Below are positions 54,674-63,097 of a stretch of 64,000 nucleotides of DNA, in pieces. Position numbers and translations under genes: made by a program. This DNA is from Chromatocurvus sp964613795 (GTDB lineage: Bacteria; Pseudomonadota; Gammaproteobacteria; Pseudomonadales; Halieaceae), in contig CAZTJR010000005.1 in assembly GCA_964613795.1 (NCBI GenBank), positions 1-64,000 on the forward strand. Direction: 5' to 3'. The notes beneath the pieces were generated by a model, which worked only from the letters and a program-made list of their open reading frames with translations, did no database searches and was not told the DNA's origin. How positions within the stretch are numbered: position 1 is the stretch's first letter; each line of letters begins with the position of its first letter.

Positions 54674-56023
54674 ATGAACCTGATCGCCAGTGATATTAAT
54701 CCGACCTATGCCCGAATGCTCGACGGCTATGAGAGCCCGGCGATTCTGGTGAGTCGCAACTATGAAATCCTGGCGACCAATGATCTTTACCGCGAAACCT
54801 TCGGACTGCCCGACAGCACCGACGTCCTGCCGCGATGTTACGCAGTTTCCCACGGCTACGACCGGCCCTGCGATGAGGCGGGCGAGACCTGCCCACTGAG
54901 CGCCGCCTCCGCGTCGGGCAAGCGGGAGCGGGTGCTGCATATCCACAATACCCCGCAGGGGCGAGAGCATGTCGATGTCGAAATGCTCCCCATCGCGGAT
55001 GAGACAGGAAAACCCGCGTTTTTCATTGAACTGCTGCGGCCACTGCCCACGGCAGGCGAACAGGCGGCCAGCCAGGACATGACCGGTCAATCCCCGGCCT
55101 TCAATGCCATGCTTGCCCTGATCTCGCGAGTTGCACGCTCGGACGTCGCCGTGCTGCTCGCCGGCGAATCCGGGGCAGGGAAGGAGCTTGCCGCGCACAC
55201 GCTGCATCGCAACAGCCTGCGTCATAGGGCACAGATGGTTACGCTGGAGTGCGCTGGCCTGACAGAAACCCTGTTTGAAAGCGAGCTATTCGGGCATGTT
55301 CGCGGCGCCTTCACTGGCGCCAACTACCATAAGGCAGGGCTGGTTGAGGCCGCCAACGGCGGCACTCTTTTCCTGGACGAGATCGGAGACGTCCCTCTGC
55401 CACTGCAGGTGAAGCTGCTCCGCCTAATAGAAACAGGCACCTATCGACAGGTGGGGAGCACCGAAGTGCGTCACGCGGATTTTCGTCTGGTCTGCGCCAC
55501 CCACAAGGACCTCGAGGGCATGGTTGCGGAGGGCCGCTTTCGCCAGGACCTGTACTACCGCATCAATGTTTTTCCGGTACGGGTGCCGGCGTTGCGTGAG
55601 CGACCTGACGATATACCCGTGCTGGCCAACGCGTTTCTGAGGACGACCGGGCAGGGTGTCGGCATGCACTTCACCGAGTCGGCCATTCAGCGCTTGCGCA
55701 GCTATGCCTATCCGGGAAACATCCGGGAACTGCGCAATATCGTTATCCGCTGCTCCATCATCGGTAACTCCAACGTCATCGACAGCGGTGTAGTAGAGCG
55801 GGCCATTAGCGGACAGGTACTGCAAAACGACAGCGGCACAGCAGCTGCGATATCGCCGCAACAGACGTCGGCAACGGGAAATAGTGTAAAGACACTCCGG
55901 CAGGTGGAAAGCCAGCATCTCAATTTTCTGATGCGGCATTTTGCCGGGGACAAAAACGCCGTGGCACGGGCAGCGGGGATCAGCGTGAGAAGTCTTTACC
56001 GCCGACTGACGGCCAGCGAGTAG
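54674..56023 (+). CDS. fisR: FisR-type sulfide-responsive sigma54 activator
   Basis: Regulator of 449 residues. An N-terminal PAS-like sensor (residues 1-125) carries three cysteines at 55, 66 and 73, the same 11 and 7 spacing I recall for Cys53, 64 and 71 that sense sulfane sulfur in Cupriavidus FisR. A sigma54 AAA+ domain follows, with Walker A GESGAGKE near residue 164, GAFTGA near 211 and Walker B GGTLFLDEIGD. A C-terminal Fis-type helix-turn-helix ends at NAVARAAGISVRSLYRRL. ATG 54674 is preferred over TTG 54644, which lies inside the repeats. It is divergent from the operon it probably controls. Confidence 0.9.
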   Translation: MNLIASDINPTYARMLDGYESPAILVSRNYEILATNDLYRETFGLPDSTDVLPRCYAVSHGYDRPCDEAGETCPLSAASASGKRERVLHIHNTPQGREHVDVEMLPIADETGKPAFFIELLRPLPTAGEQAASQDMTGQSPAFNAMLALISRVARSDVAVLLAGESGAGKELAAHTLHRNSLRHRAQMVTLECAGLTETLFESELFGHVRGAFTGANYHKAGLVEAANGGTLFLDEIGDVPLPLQVKLLRLIETGTYRQVGSTEVRHADFRLVCATHKDLEGMVAEGRFRQDLYYRINVFPVRVPALRERPDDIPVLANAFLRTTGQGVGMHFTESAIQRLRSYAYPGNIRELRNIVIRCSIIGNSNVIDSGVVERAISGQVLQNDSGTAAAISPQQTSATGNSVKTLRQVESQHLNFLMRHFAGDKNAVARAAGISVRSLYRRLTASE

Positions 56024-56088
56024 CTGATGCGTCACTCGCAGACAACTATTTAACATATTATATTTATTGACTGCGCATTATGGAGGCG

Positions 56089-56121
56089 TGCCGCAGCCTG
56101 ACTAAAAGACAGGCTGCGGCA
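56089..56121. repeat. Long perfect hairpin downstream of fisR
   Basis: Perfect 12-bp arms TGCCGCAGCCTG and CAGGCTGCGGCA with a 9-base loop, in otherwise AT-rich sequence 65 bp after fisR. Only a weak T/A-rich tail follows, so it may end fisR transcription imperfectly or protect the 3' end. Confidence 0.65.
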
Positions 56122-56659
56122 TAATTCTATAAAGCACTTCATTTATTGCTCCTATTTATCTGTTTTATAACATTTTTATGGCTTATCCAGCGCTTACTGG
56201 CTGACTCATCACGGTCAGCTCTGAAGACCCTAGCGCGCCACATCGGGAAAACGCCAGGCGTCAACGCAAAGCGGAAGACTTGCCCGGGCGCATCGCGATT
56301 GCGTGAGATGCCGCGTGTGCATTGAGCGACCTGACGAAAAACACACCCGTCACGCACAAGTGCTCCCGATGAATACCGCTCCGGGTCAGATATAGCGCAT
56401 TGACTGCAGAGTGAGCCGGCAGATCCACTAGCCGGCCTGATCAGCCGTCTTATCCACAACTGCGTATAATATATATTATGTTAAATAACACATTTATCAC
56501 AGAAGTATCCACAGCCTTGTATGTCAGTATGGCCAGACACCTGAACTCCCCTTTCAGAGCTCTCGCAATGCACAGTCGCAGCACGCCCGAACCGAAAGCC
56601 GCAGCACAGGTAGAGCACGTATACTGTGCGCCCCTTATCGCCAGGACGCTTGAAGCAAC
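56122..56659. other. Non-coding region with DnaA-box-like sites
   Basis: No supported gene in about 540 bp before the ion channel. TTATCCACA, the consensus DnaA box, lies at 56450-56458 and a one-mismatch copy GTATCCACA at 56505-56513. Between them is a very AT-rich stretch (about 56464-56498). The small open frames here match nothing known. Confidence 0.4.
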
Positions 56660-57493
56660 ATGCCCACTTTTCCCGCAGGCAACGCCGGCAATGCACTGAG
56701 CCGGATTGAGCAGAGCTACCTGTTCCAGGGCTCGGTCATTTTCATCATCGTGCTATCGGCGATCACCATCGGCGCAAAGACCTACGAGCTACCGCCACTC
56801 GCCGACAGGCTGCTTCCCTATCTCGACAACGCGATTACCGTTTTCTTTCTGACCGAAATCACTCTGCGTTTCCTGGCCTGCGACAATAAACGTCGCTTCT
56901 TCGCCGATGGCTGGAATATCTTTGACACACTGGTGGTGATCGGCAGCCTGATCCCGCTGGAAAATGCAGATGCTGTGCTTATCGGCCGCCTGCTGAGAGT
57001 CTTCCGGGTACTGCGCCTGGTCTCTGTGGTCCCTGAGCTACGTTCACTGATCAACGCGCTGCTCAAGTCGATTCCGCGCATGGGCCATATTGCACTGTTG
57101 ATGTTCATCATCTTCTATATTTATGGAGCAGTCGGCTCGATGTTCTTCGCACGTATCAACGAAACCTTGTGGGGGGATGTTGCCATCTCAATGCTGACTC
57201 TGTTCAGAGTCGCAACTTTTGAGGACTGGACAGACGTCATGTACGAGACCATGGCAACATTTCCGCTGAGCTGGATTTACTACATCACGTTTATCTTCCT
57301 CACGGCCTTTGTCTTTCTGAACATGATGGTCGGCACAATTCTGGACGTCATGACTCGAGAGTTTCATCGCGACAGCGAAGACCAGGCGCATCGGGAGCGC
57401 GAGGAGATGGTGACCCGGCTCAATGTAATGGAGCGGCAGATCGGTGAAATCAGGGAGCATCTGATCGGAAAAGATAGCAGCGACCGGGATTGA
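56660..57493 (+). CDS. Voltage-gated cation channel, six-helix
   Basis: Ion-transport family protein of 277 residues, size and layout of bacterial NaChBac/NavAb channels that form tetramers. S1-S4 span about residues 25-125; S4 has arginines at 110, 113, 116 and 119, one every third residue. S5, the pore and S6 span about 140-235. The filter reads TFEDWTD (186-192), against TLESW in known sodium channels. A C-terminal charged helix (HREREEMVTRLNVMERQIGEI) would form the coiled coil. The extra acidic residue after the Glu may change ion preference (inference). Confidence 0.88.
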   Translation: MPTFPAGNAGNALSRIEQSYLFQGSVIFIIVLSAITIGAKTYELPPLADRLLPYLDNAITVFFLTEITLRFLACDNKRRFFADGWNIFDTLVVIGSLIPLENADAVLIGRLLRVFRVLRLVSVVPELRSLINALLKSIPRMGHIALLMFIIFYIYGAVGSMFFARINETLWGDVAISMLTLFRVATFEDWTDVMYETMATFPLSWIYYITFIFLTAFVFLNMMVGTILDVMTREFHRDSEDQAHREREEMVTRLNVMERQIGEIREHLIGKDSSDRD

Positions 57494-57558
57494 CCCCGGT
57501 AGCACACTTTCAGTTATCCTCGACATCAAATAATACCAAGCAGCCGGAGAAGCGCACC

Positions 57559-57816
57559 ATGACCATTGACCCGGAAATGACTCACGAAATGTCGCTACTG
57601 CTGAAATTTGATCCCGATAGCATGCAGCACGGATTGAAGATTCACAGCGATGCCTCACCGTCCATCGTTGCCGCAGCGCAGCGGCTGTATGCCAAGGGGC
57701 TGATCGACCAGCCGGACGGCGGCTTCCTGACGTCGCTGGGGCATCAGGCCACGGAACACGCACGTGCCCTGCACCAGATACTGGACAGCGCACCCGACAC
57801 CCGGAATGAAGGATAA
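57559..57816 (+). CDS. TIGR02647 family protein
   Basis: Protein of 85 residues. The pattern MSLLLKFDPDSMQHGLKIHSDASPSIVAAAQRLYAKGLIDQPDGGFLTSLG matches the small family TIGR02647 known from Pseudomonas and relatives, of unknown role, proposed to bind DNA (winged-helix-like). ATG 57559 has a cggagaag ribosome-binding site. The next gene starts four bases after its stop. Confidence 0.82.
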   Translation: MTIDPEMTHEMSLLLKFDPDSMQHGLKIHSDASPSIVAAAQRLYAKGLIDQPDGGFLTSLGHQATEHARALHQILDSAPDTRNEG

Positions 57817-57820
57817 GTCC

Positions 57821-59818
57821 ATGCGAAACCCCTGCCTTAGTCTCTTTGTCATCGGTTTACTGAGTGCCTGCGGTGGCGAAGCCCCCACTACTGGCATTAA
57901 CTCTCTCGCTGACGGGGACGGCAGCCAGCCTGGGGACGCCAGCGAATCGACACGCAATGCGAACGCCGCCGTGGCTGATCTGCTCCCGCTTGACGACCCG
58001 CAGGATGCTGAAGATGCACGACGCGGGTTCCTCGGAACGATTGATCGCGGGCGCATCACCGGTAGTGACGGGCAGCTGGCCTGGTCATTCGAGAATTATG
58101 CCTGGCAGGAAGCCGCAGAGGAGGCACCGGCAACGGTCAACCCCAGCCTGTGGCGTCAGGCGCGCCTCAACAACATCCACGGCCTGTTTGAAGTCCAGAA
58201 AGGCATTTATCAGGTCAGGGGGTTAGATCTTGCCAACATGACCGTCATTGAGGGCGAGACGGGCTGGATTGTGATCGATCCCCTCACAGTCGAAGAAACC
58301 AGCCGCGCTGCCCTCGCCCTGGTCAATGATACGCTCGGACAGCGACCCGTCAGCGCAGTGCTGTTCACCCATAGCCACATCGATCATTTCGGCGGCATCC
58401 GCGGGGTACTGTCAGCCGAGGAACAGGAACGGCGCGATGTATCCATCATTGCACCAGAGGACTTCCTGCGCGAATCCGTATCGGAGAATGTTGTCGCGGG
58501 CAGTGTCATGATGCGCCGGGCAGTCTACATGTACGGTATGAACCTGCCTCGCAATGCCACCGGCCACGTTGACACAGGGCTTGGCAAACAGCCGGCCGAT
58601 GGCACGGCCTCCATTACACAGCCCACCGTGACAATCGATGACAACACCGGTGCGTTGGAGATTGACGGCGTCGCCTTTGAATTCATGCACACGCCAGGCG
58701 CCGAGGCACCGGCGGAATTCATGTTCTACCTGCCCGAGCATAGGGCCTTGTGCGGCGCAGAGATCCTGTCACGCAACTTTCATAATCTCTATACCCTTCG
58801 AGGCGCGAAAGTGCGCGATGCGCTCAAATGGTCGGGCTATATCGACCATGCGCTGGTTCGCTTCGGGGACCGGGTCGACACAATTTTCAACTCCCACCAC
58901 TGGCCAGTGTTCGGTAACGGTGCCGTGGATGACTACCTGAAAAAACAGCGCGATATTTACAAGTACACCCACGATCAGACTATGCGGCTTGCCTCACGCG
59001 GTCTGACACCGAACGAAATCGCCGACACCATTGCCCTGCCCCCTTCATTGCGCGAAAACTTTGCCACGCGCGGCTACTACGGCACGCTGAAGCACAATGC
59101 CAAGGCGGTCTACCAGTTTTACTTCGGCTGGTACGACGGCAACCCGGTGAACCTTGATCCCCTGCCGCCGGAGTCCCAAAGTCGTCGCTACGTCGAGGCC
59201 ATGGGCGGTGTCGACGCCGTGCTGGATAAGTCACGAACTGCGTATCGCGAGGGCGCGTTCCAGTGGTCCGCTCGCCTCGCACACCACGTTGTATTCGCCG
59301 ATCCGGACAATACGCAGGGCCGAATCATGCTGGCCCGCGCCTATGACCAGCTCGGATATCTTGCCGAGAGCGGCCCGTGGCGCGACGTCTATCTGAGCGG
59401 CGCACACGAATTGCGCAATGGCATCACGCCGATGTCGGGACTCGCCGGCAACGCCGGTCTGATCGGCGCCATCCCTATTGATCTTTTTCTCACGGCGATG
59501 GCGACCAACCTGAATCCGGATGAAGCTGGCGATAAGGTCATTACGGTCAATCTCCGGGTGCCTGATAAGGATGCCGAGTTCACGCTATTGCTGGAAAACG
59601 CGGTCATGAACTTTCGCGAGGGCCTTGCGGATAACGCGGATGTCACGCTGAACATCAGCCACCCCATGCTGCTCAAGGTGCTTGGCGGTGGCGCAAAGGT
59701 TACCGACCTGGTGGGTAACGAGGGCGTCTCAGTGGAGGGCAGCCGTATCCGGTTGGGACAGTTCTTTGCCAGCTTTGACAGGGTGGAGAATCCCGCTTTC
59801 CCGCTCACCACGCCCTGA
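57821..59818 (+). CDS. Alkylsulfatase, SdsA1/YjcS family lipoprotein
   Basis: Enzyme of 665 residues that cleaves primary alkyl sulfates such as dodecyl sulfate. The metallo-beta-lactamase domain has THSHIDHFGG near residue 185 and the metal-ligand block CGAEILSRNFHNLYTLRGA, then FNSHHWPVFGN. An all-alpha dimerisation domain and a C-terminal SCP2-like domain (from about residue 545) follow, as in Pseudomonas SdsA1. The N-terminus has a lipobox, GLLSAC, suggesting a lipid-anchored form. ATG 57821 is chosen for the signal sequence. Confidence 0.92.
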   Translation: MRNPCLSLFVIGLLSACGGEAPTTGINSLADGDGSQPGDASESTRNANAAVADLLPLDDPQDAEDARRGFLGTIDRGRITGSDGQLAWSFENYAWQEAAEEAPATVNPSLWRQARLNNIHGLFEVQKGIYQVRGLDLANMTVIEGETGWIVIDPLTVEETSRAALALVNDTLGQRPVSAVLFTHSHIDHFGGIRGVLSAEEQERRDVSIIAPEDFLRESVSENVVAGSVMMRRAVYMYGMNLPRNATGHVDTGLGKQPADGTASITQPTVTIDDNTGALEIDGVAFEFMHTPGAEAPAEFMFYLPEHRALCGAEILSRNFHNLYTLRGAKVRDALKWSGYIDHALVRFGDRVDTIFNSHHWPVFGNGAVDDYLKKQRDIYKYTHDQTMRLASRGLTPNEIADTIALPPSLRENFATRGYYGTLKHNAKAVYQFYFGWYDGNPVNLDPLPPESQSRRYVEAMGGVDAVLDKSRTAYREGAFQWSARLAHHVVFADPDNTQGRIMLARAYDQLGYLAESGPWRDVYLSGAHELRNGITPMSGLAGNAGLIGAIPIDLFLTAMATNLNPDEAGDKVITVNLRVPDKDAEFTLLLENAVMNFREGLADNADVTLNISHPMLLKVLGGGAKVTDLVGNEGVSVEGSRIRLGQFFASFDRVENPAFPLTTP

Positions 59819-59865
59819 ATTAAGCCAACCAGCGCCGTCCATGCGCAGGCTGCCAGATGTACTTG

Positions 59866-60057
59866 TCAGTCTGCCGGATCTTCCTGTGCCGTCTGCATGC
59901 TGGACGCGCGCCCTAAAGACTCTGCAGAGGTCGGCTGTTGCAGATCTGACTGCGCTACGGGGACGCCGCCAACAGCGCCCTGACAATTGGCGCCCAGACT
60001 CAGGGTCACGACCAGGCCTACAGACACCAGCGCCCTGATTACTTCATCGGGATCCAT
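59866..60057 (-). CDS. Small protein with N-terminal hydrophobic helix, 63 residues
   Basis: The ATG at 60057 has a textbook ggaggt ribosome-binding site 5 bases upstream. One hydrophobic segment (residues 6-25, VIRALVSVGLVVTLSLGANC) is followed by a polar Gln/Ser/Ala-rich tail. The cysteine at 25 is not in a good lipobox. No family recognised. It converges on the alkylsulfatase gene. Confidence 0.45.
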   Translation of the reverse strand: MDPDEVIRALVSVGLVVTLSLGANCQGAVGGVPVAQSDLQQPTSAESLGRASSMQTAQEDPAD

Positions 60058-60220
60058 ACATACCTCCGGAAATCGTATTGCGTGGCGCTGTCGAAAAACG
60101 GCCACTCACACGCGGCGTCCTGTCGTTTGACGCAAGGCCGCGACTGAGACCCACAGCAACGCTGTTCTTAGGGGCAAGACGTCCCAGCATGCACGATTAT
60201 TCCGTCCCGCTGTGTGCGTT

Positions 60221-60257
60221 GGCACGCATAGTGTGGCACGCATAGTGTGGCACGCAT
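60221..60257. repeat. 14-bp tandem direct repeat, 2.6 copies
   Basis: Unit ggcacgcatagtgt at 60221-60234 and 60235-60248, followed by ggcacgcat (60249-60257). It lies about 60 bp upstream of the btuB promoter candidate. No other copy was noticed in the window. Confidence 0.9.
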
Positions 60258-60318
60258 GCTGCTGCGCAGGCAGCGATCGGCGCGAGGTCAATCATCAACA
60301 CAATTTCAAGAAAGCGGC

Positions 60319-60347
60319 TTGTCTGGGTTTTGTGCATCCGGTACTCT
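60319..60347 (+). promoter_or_regulatory. Candidate promoter for the cobalamin riboswitch transcript
   Basis: TTGTCT (60319-60324) and TACTCT (60342-60347) with a 17-bp spacer. The predicted start near 60354 coincides with the expected 5' edge of the riboswitch. Confidence 0.55.
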
Positions 60348-60355
60348 GCGGACCT

Positions 60356-60556
60356 GCTTGACGGGTGAACCTGCATCCCTGCGATGTCGGGTTAAACGGG
60401 AAGACGGTGCGCTGCATGTCAGCAATGCCGTCACTGCCCCCGCAACGGTAAATGAGGACGCCGATCACAATGCCACTGCGCCAACAGCGTGGGAAGGCGG
60501 TCGGCACGGCAGTGACATGCCTCTCATGAGTCCGGATACCGGCCCGCCATTCATTC
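60356..60556 (+). promoter_or_regulatory. Cobalamin riboswitch
   Basis: The conserved core appears in order: GGGTTAAACGGGAAGACGGTG (approximately 60389-60409), the B12-box region GCCCCCGCAACGGTAA, and the closing GAGTCCGGATACCGG near 60528-60542. Adenosylcobalamin binding normally shuts off btuB expression, here probably by masking the start region, since I see no clear terminator after it. The btuB ATG is 104 bp downstream of the approximate end given. Confidence 0.92.
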
Positions 60557-60660
60557 ACTGTTCAGTTGCGGCGGGCGACTGGCGGGGGTTCCTGTGAACT
60601 CTTGCTGTATCTCTCCGCAGAACCACTATGCAGAAGCGGGGGATTCTGCGGGAGATAGTC

Positions 60661-62592
60661 ATGAAGATCCGTATTTCGGCAGCGTTTGCCGCCTCCGTTC
60701 TTGCAACACCCTCTTTCGCCCAGACCTCGTCAGCCGCTGACAGCGCCATCGAGCAGGTCCTTGTGACGGCGTCTCGTGTTCCCGTCGAGCTCAAACATGT
60801 CGGCAGTGCCACATCTGTTTTCACTCGCGCGGACATCGAGCGACGCCAGACACGCTATGTCACTGACCTGCTGCGCACGGTACCCGGCTTCGCCGTGTCG
60901 CGCAGCGGCGGGCCGGGATCGCAGACCCAGGTCCGAGTCCGCGGCGCCGAGGCCAATCATGTGCTTGTACTGATCGATGGCGTACGCGCCAATGACCCGG
61001 CCACCAGCGACGAATTCCCCTGGGAGCATCTCGCAACCGGAGCGGTTGAACGTATCGAAATTGTGCGCGGTGCCCAGAGCGCGCTCTGGGGCAGCGAGGC
61101 AATTGCCGCCGTCGTCAACATAACGACGCGCGGCGGCAGCCGGGCCGCTAGCAGCGCCAGTACATACCTCGAGGGAGGCAGCAACAGCACGCGTAACATC
61201 GGCGCCAATGGCGTGCTGTCCCGAGGCGCGTGGACCGTTGACGCCAACGCTGAACGACTGGACACGGATGGCGAAAACATCTCCCGCGTCGGCACAGGAC
61301 GCGATGGCGCGGAACTGACATCAGGGCATATTGGCCTGCGCTACGCGGATAACAGCGCCATAGGCTTCCAGGCCAGCCTGCGAGGGACCGATTCAACGTC
61401 AGCCTTTGATCCCACCGACTTCGCCACGGGACTGCCTGGGGATGCAGACCGCTTTACCGAAAGCGGAAACATCATCGCGCAAGTGGCGGCGACCCTCGAA
61501 ACCCACGACGGTAGCGTCAACTGGCAGGCCCGCACAGCATTCTTTGACTCCGAGCACCGCAACTTTGCCGATGGCAACGAGGATTCATCCACCGCATCAT
61601 CGCGATACACCACCACGCTGCAATCCGATATCGCGCTGTCCGATGAGCGCGCGCTGACGCTCGCGCTGGAGCGCGAGGAGACGGATTTCAGCCAGCGCGG
61701 TATCGTCTCCTTCGGCGACCCCAACCAGGATCGCTCGCTGACGATGCAGAGCGCGATGGCAGAATATCGGCACACGGAAGACAGCGGCCTGTCCTGGATG
61801 CTGAGCGGCCGTTACGATCATTACAGTGACTTCGGCAACGCACTCACCGGCCGGCTATCGCTCGCCTATGCGCTGACCGACAGCACCCGTCTGCGCGGCA
61901 ATATCGGCACCGGACAGAAAACGCCGACCTTCATCGAGCGCTTCGGCTTCTTTGCTGATCAGTTTGTCGGTAACCCCAATCTCGATCCCGAGCAGTCTGT
62001 GTCTTTTGATATCGGCATTGACCAGACACTTGCCGATGGCGCACTGCGACTAGAGGCAACGCTGTATCGGCAGGAACTGCAGGACGAGATCAACGGCTTT
62101 GTCTTTCTCCCGGGCACGTCCCTGGCAACGGCGCAGAATCTTGACAACAGCAGCGAGCGCCAGGGCATTGAGCTGGCGGCCGACTGGCGGATCAGCCAGC
62201 AGATCAGCGCAGCCGCCTCCTATACTTATACCGATGCCACCGAAGAGAACAGCAGTGGACTCAGCGTCGTGGAGCTGCGCCGACCAGAACACGTCGGAAG
62301 CCTGTCATTGAACATGGCATCGCGGGACGACCGACTCCGCGCAACGCTGGTTGCAGACTACGGTGGCACCCGATTCGACCGGTTTTTTCCGCCCTTTCCA
62401 CTGCCGGCTGAGACCCTGAAGCTGGACAACTACTGGCTGGTGGAGCTGACCGCGCACTATCAGCTAACGCCGAACGTGACGCTGTACGCACGGGGCACCA
62501 ACCTGCTCGACGCCGACTATGAGAACGTGGTGGGCTACGGAACCTGGGGACGCGCCGGCTTCGTCGGCGTCAAGACCGACTTTGGCTGGTGA
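60661..62592 (+). CDS. btuB: TonB-dependent vitamin B12 receptor BtuB
   Basis: Outer-membrane transporter of 643 residues. Signal peptide at residues 1-20, cleaved after SFA. The TonB box region is IEQVLVTASRVP. A plug domain follows (LRTVPGFAVSRSGGPGSQTQVRVRGAEANHVLVLIDGVRAND), then a 22-strand barrel ending in a terminal aromatic, GVKTDFGW. ATG 60661 is chosen for the signal sequence and a gcgggagat ribosome-binding site. Cobalamin specificity follows from the riboswitch and the BtuF-like gene downstream. Confidence 0.94.
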   Translation: MKIRISAAFAASVLATPSFAQTSSAADSAIEQVLVTASRVPVELKHVGSATSVFTRADIERRQTRYVTDLLRTVPGFAVSRSGGPGSQTQVRVRGAEANHVLVLIDGVRANDPATSDEFPWEHLATGAVERIEIVRGAQSALWGSEAIAAVVNITTRGGSRAASSASTYLEGGSNSTRNIGANGVLSRGAWTVDANAERLDTDGENISRVGTGRDGAELTSGHIGLRYADNSAIGFQASLRGTDSTSAFDPTDFATGLPGDADRFTESGNIIAQVAATLETHDGSVNWQARTAFFDSEHRNFADGNEDSSTASSRYTTTLQSDIALSDERALTLALEREETDFSQRGIVSFGDPNQDRSLTMQSAMAEYRHTEDSGLSWMLSGRYDHYSDFGNALTGRLSLAYALTDSTRLRGNIGTGQKTPTFIERFGFFADQFVGNPNLDPEQSVSFDIGIDQTLADGALRLEATLYRQELQDEINGFVFLPGTSLATAQNLDNSSERQGIELAADWRISQQISAAASYTYTDATEENSSGLSVVELRRPEHVGSLSLNMASRDDRLRATLVADYGGTRFDRFFPPFPLPAETLKLDNYWLVELTAHYQLTPNVTLYARGTNLLDADYENVVGYGTWGRAGFVGVKTDFGW

Positions 62593-62602
62593 GGAGAGCA
62601 GC

Positions 62603-63097
62603 ATGAACCGATTCGTTATTCTTCTGGCCTGGGCCATTCACTGGCTGCCACACCCCTTCGGCGTATCCAGTATCGGTGCGACTGCCTTGTACGCTGGTGC
62701 CTACGGCAAGCGCGGGAGCGCCTGGCTGGTGCCGCTGGCGCCCCTGGCACTGGTGGCGCTGTTTACTGCCACCTACCCTACTGCCGTCATGCTGTGTGTC
62801 TTTGCCGGATTCGCACTGGCGACGGCAATCGGTCGACTGTGCCTTGCCCGCCGCCGCTCGCCGGCGCGATTCGCGGTCGCCTTGGTTGCGGCGGCGGGGG
62901 CCTTCTATCTCGTATCCAACCTGGGCGTCTGGCTCGCCGGGTATTATCCCGCCACGCCGGCAGGCCTTCTGGCCTGCTATATTGCCGGACTTCCCTTTCT
63001 TGGACTATCACTGATGGCTGACACGGCGTATTCGGCAGTGCTGTTCGGTCTGCATGCGCTGGCAGCGAATCGGGGTCCGAGGTCGGTCCCGGCATGA
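62603..63097 (+). CDS. DUF6580-like integral membrane protein in B12 locus
   Basis: Membrane protein of 164 residues with about five helices. HPFGVSSIGATALYAGAYG near residue 18 and YYPATPAGLLACYIAGLPFLGLSLMADTAYSAVLFGLHAL are the clearest blocks; they resemble DUF6580 proteins, whose layout recalls the substrate-binding subunits of ECF transporters. It starts ten bases after btuB with a gaggagagc ribosome-binding site and overlaps the BtuF-like gene at ATGA, so a role in B12 or precursor handling is likely. The family call is from memory. Confidence 0.65.
   Translation: MNRFVILLAWAIHWLPHPFGVSSIGATALYAGAYGKRGSAWLVPLAPLALVALFTATYPTAVMLCVFAGFALATAIGRLCLARRRSPARFAVALVAAAGAFYLVSNLGVWLAGYYPATPAGLLACYIAGLPFLGLSLMADTAYSAVLFGLHALAANRGPRSVPA

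Noticed and set aside
56139..56459. 106-codon minus-strand frame after fisR
   Set aside because: No family resemblance, composition unlike the neighbouring genes, no ribosome-binding site.
56450..56513. Replication origin
   Set aside because: Only two DnaA-like boxes and no origin-associated genes nearby; similar boxes also occur at 3080 and 12679, so chance occurrence is likely.
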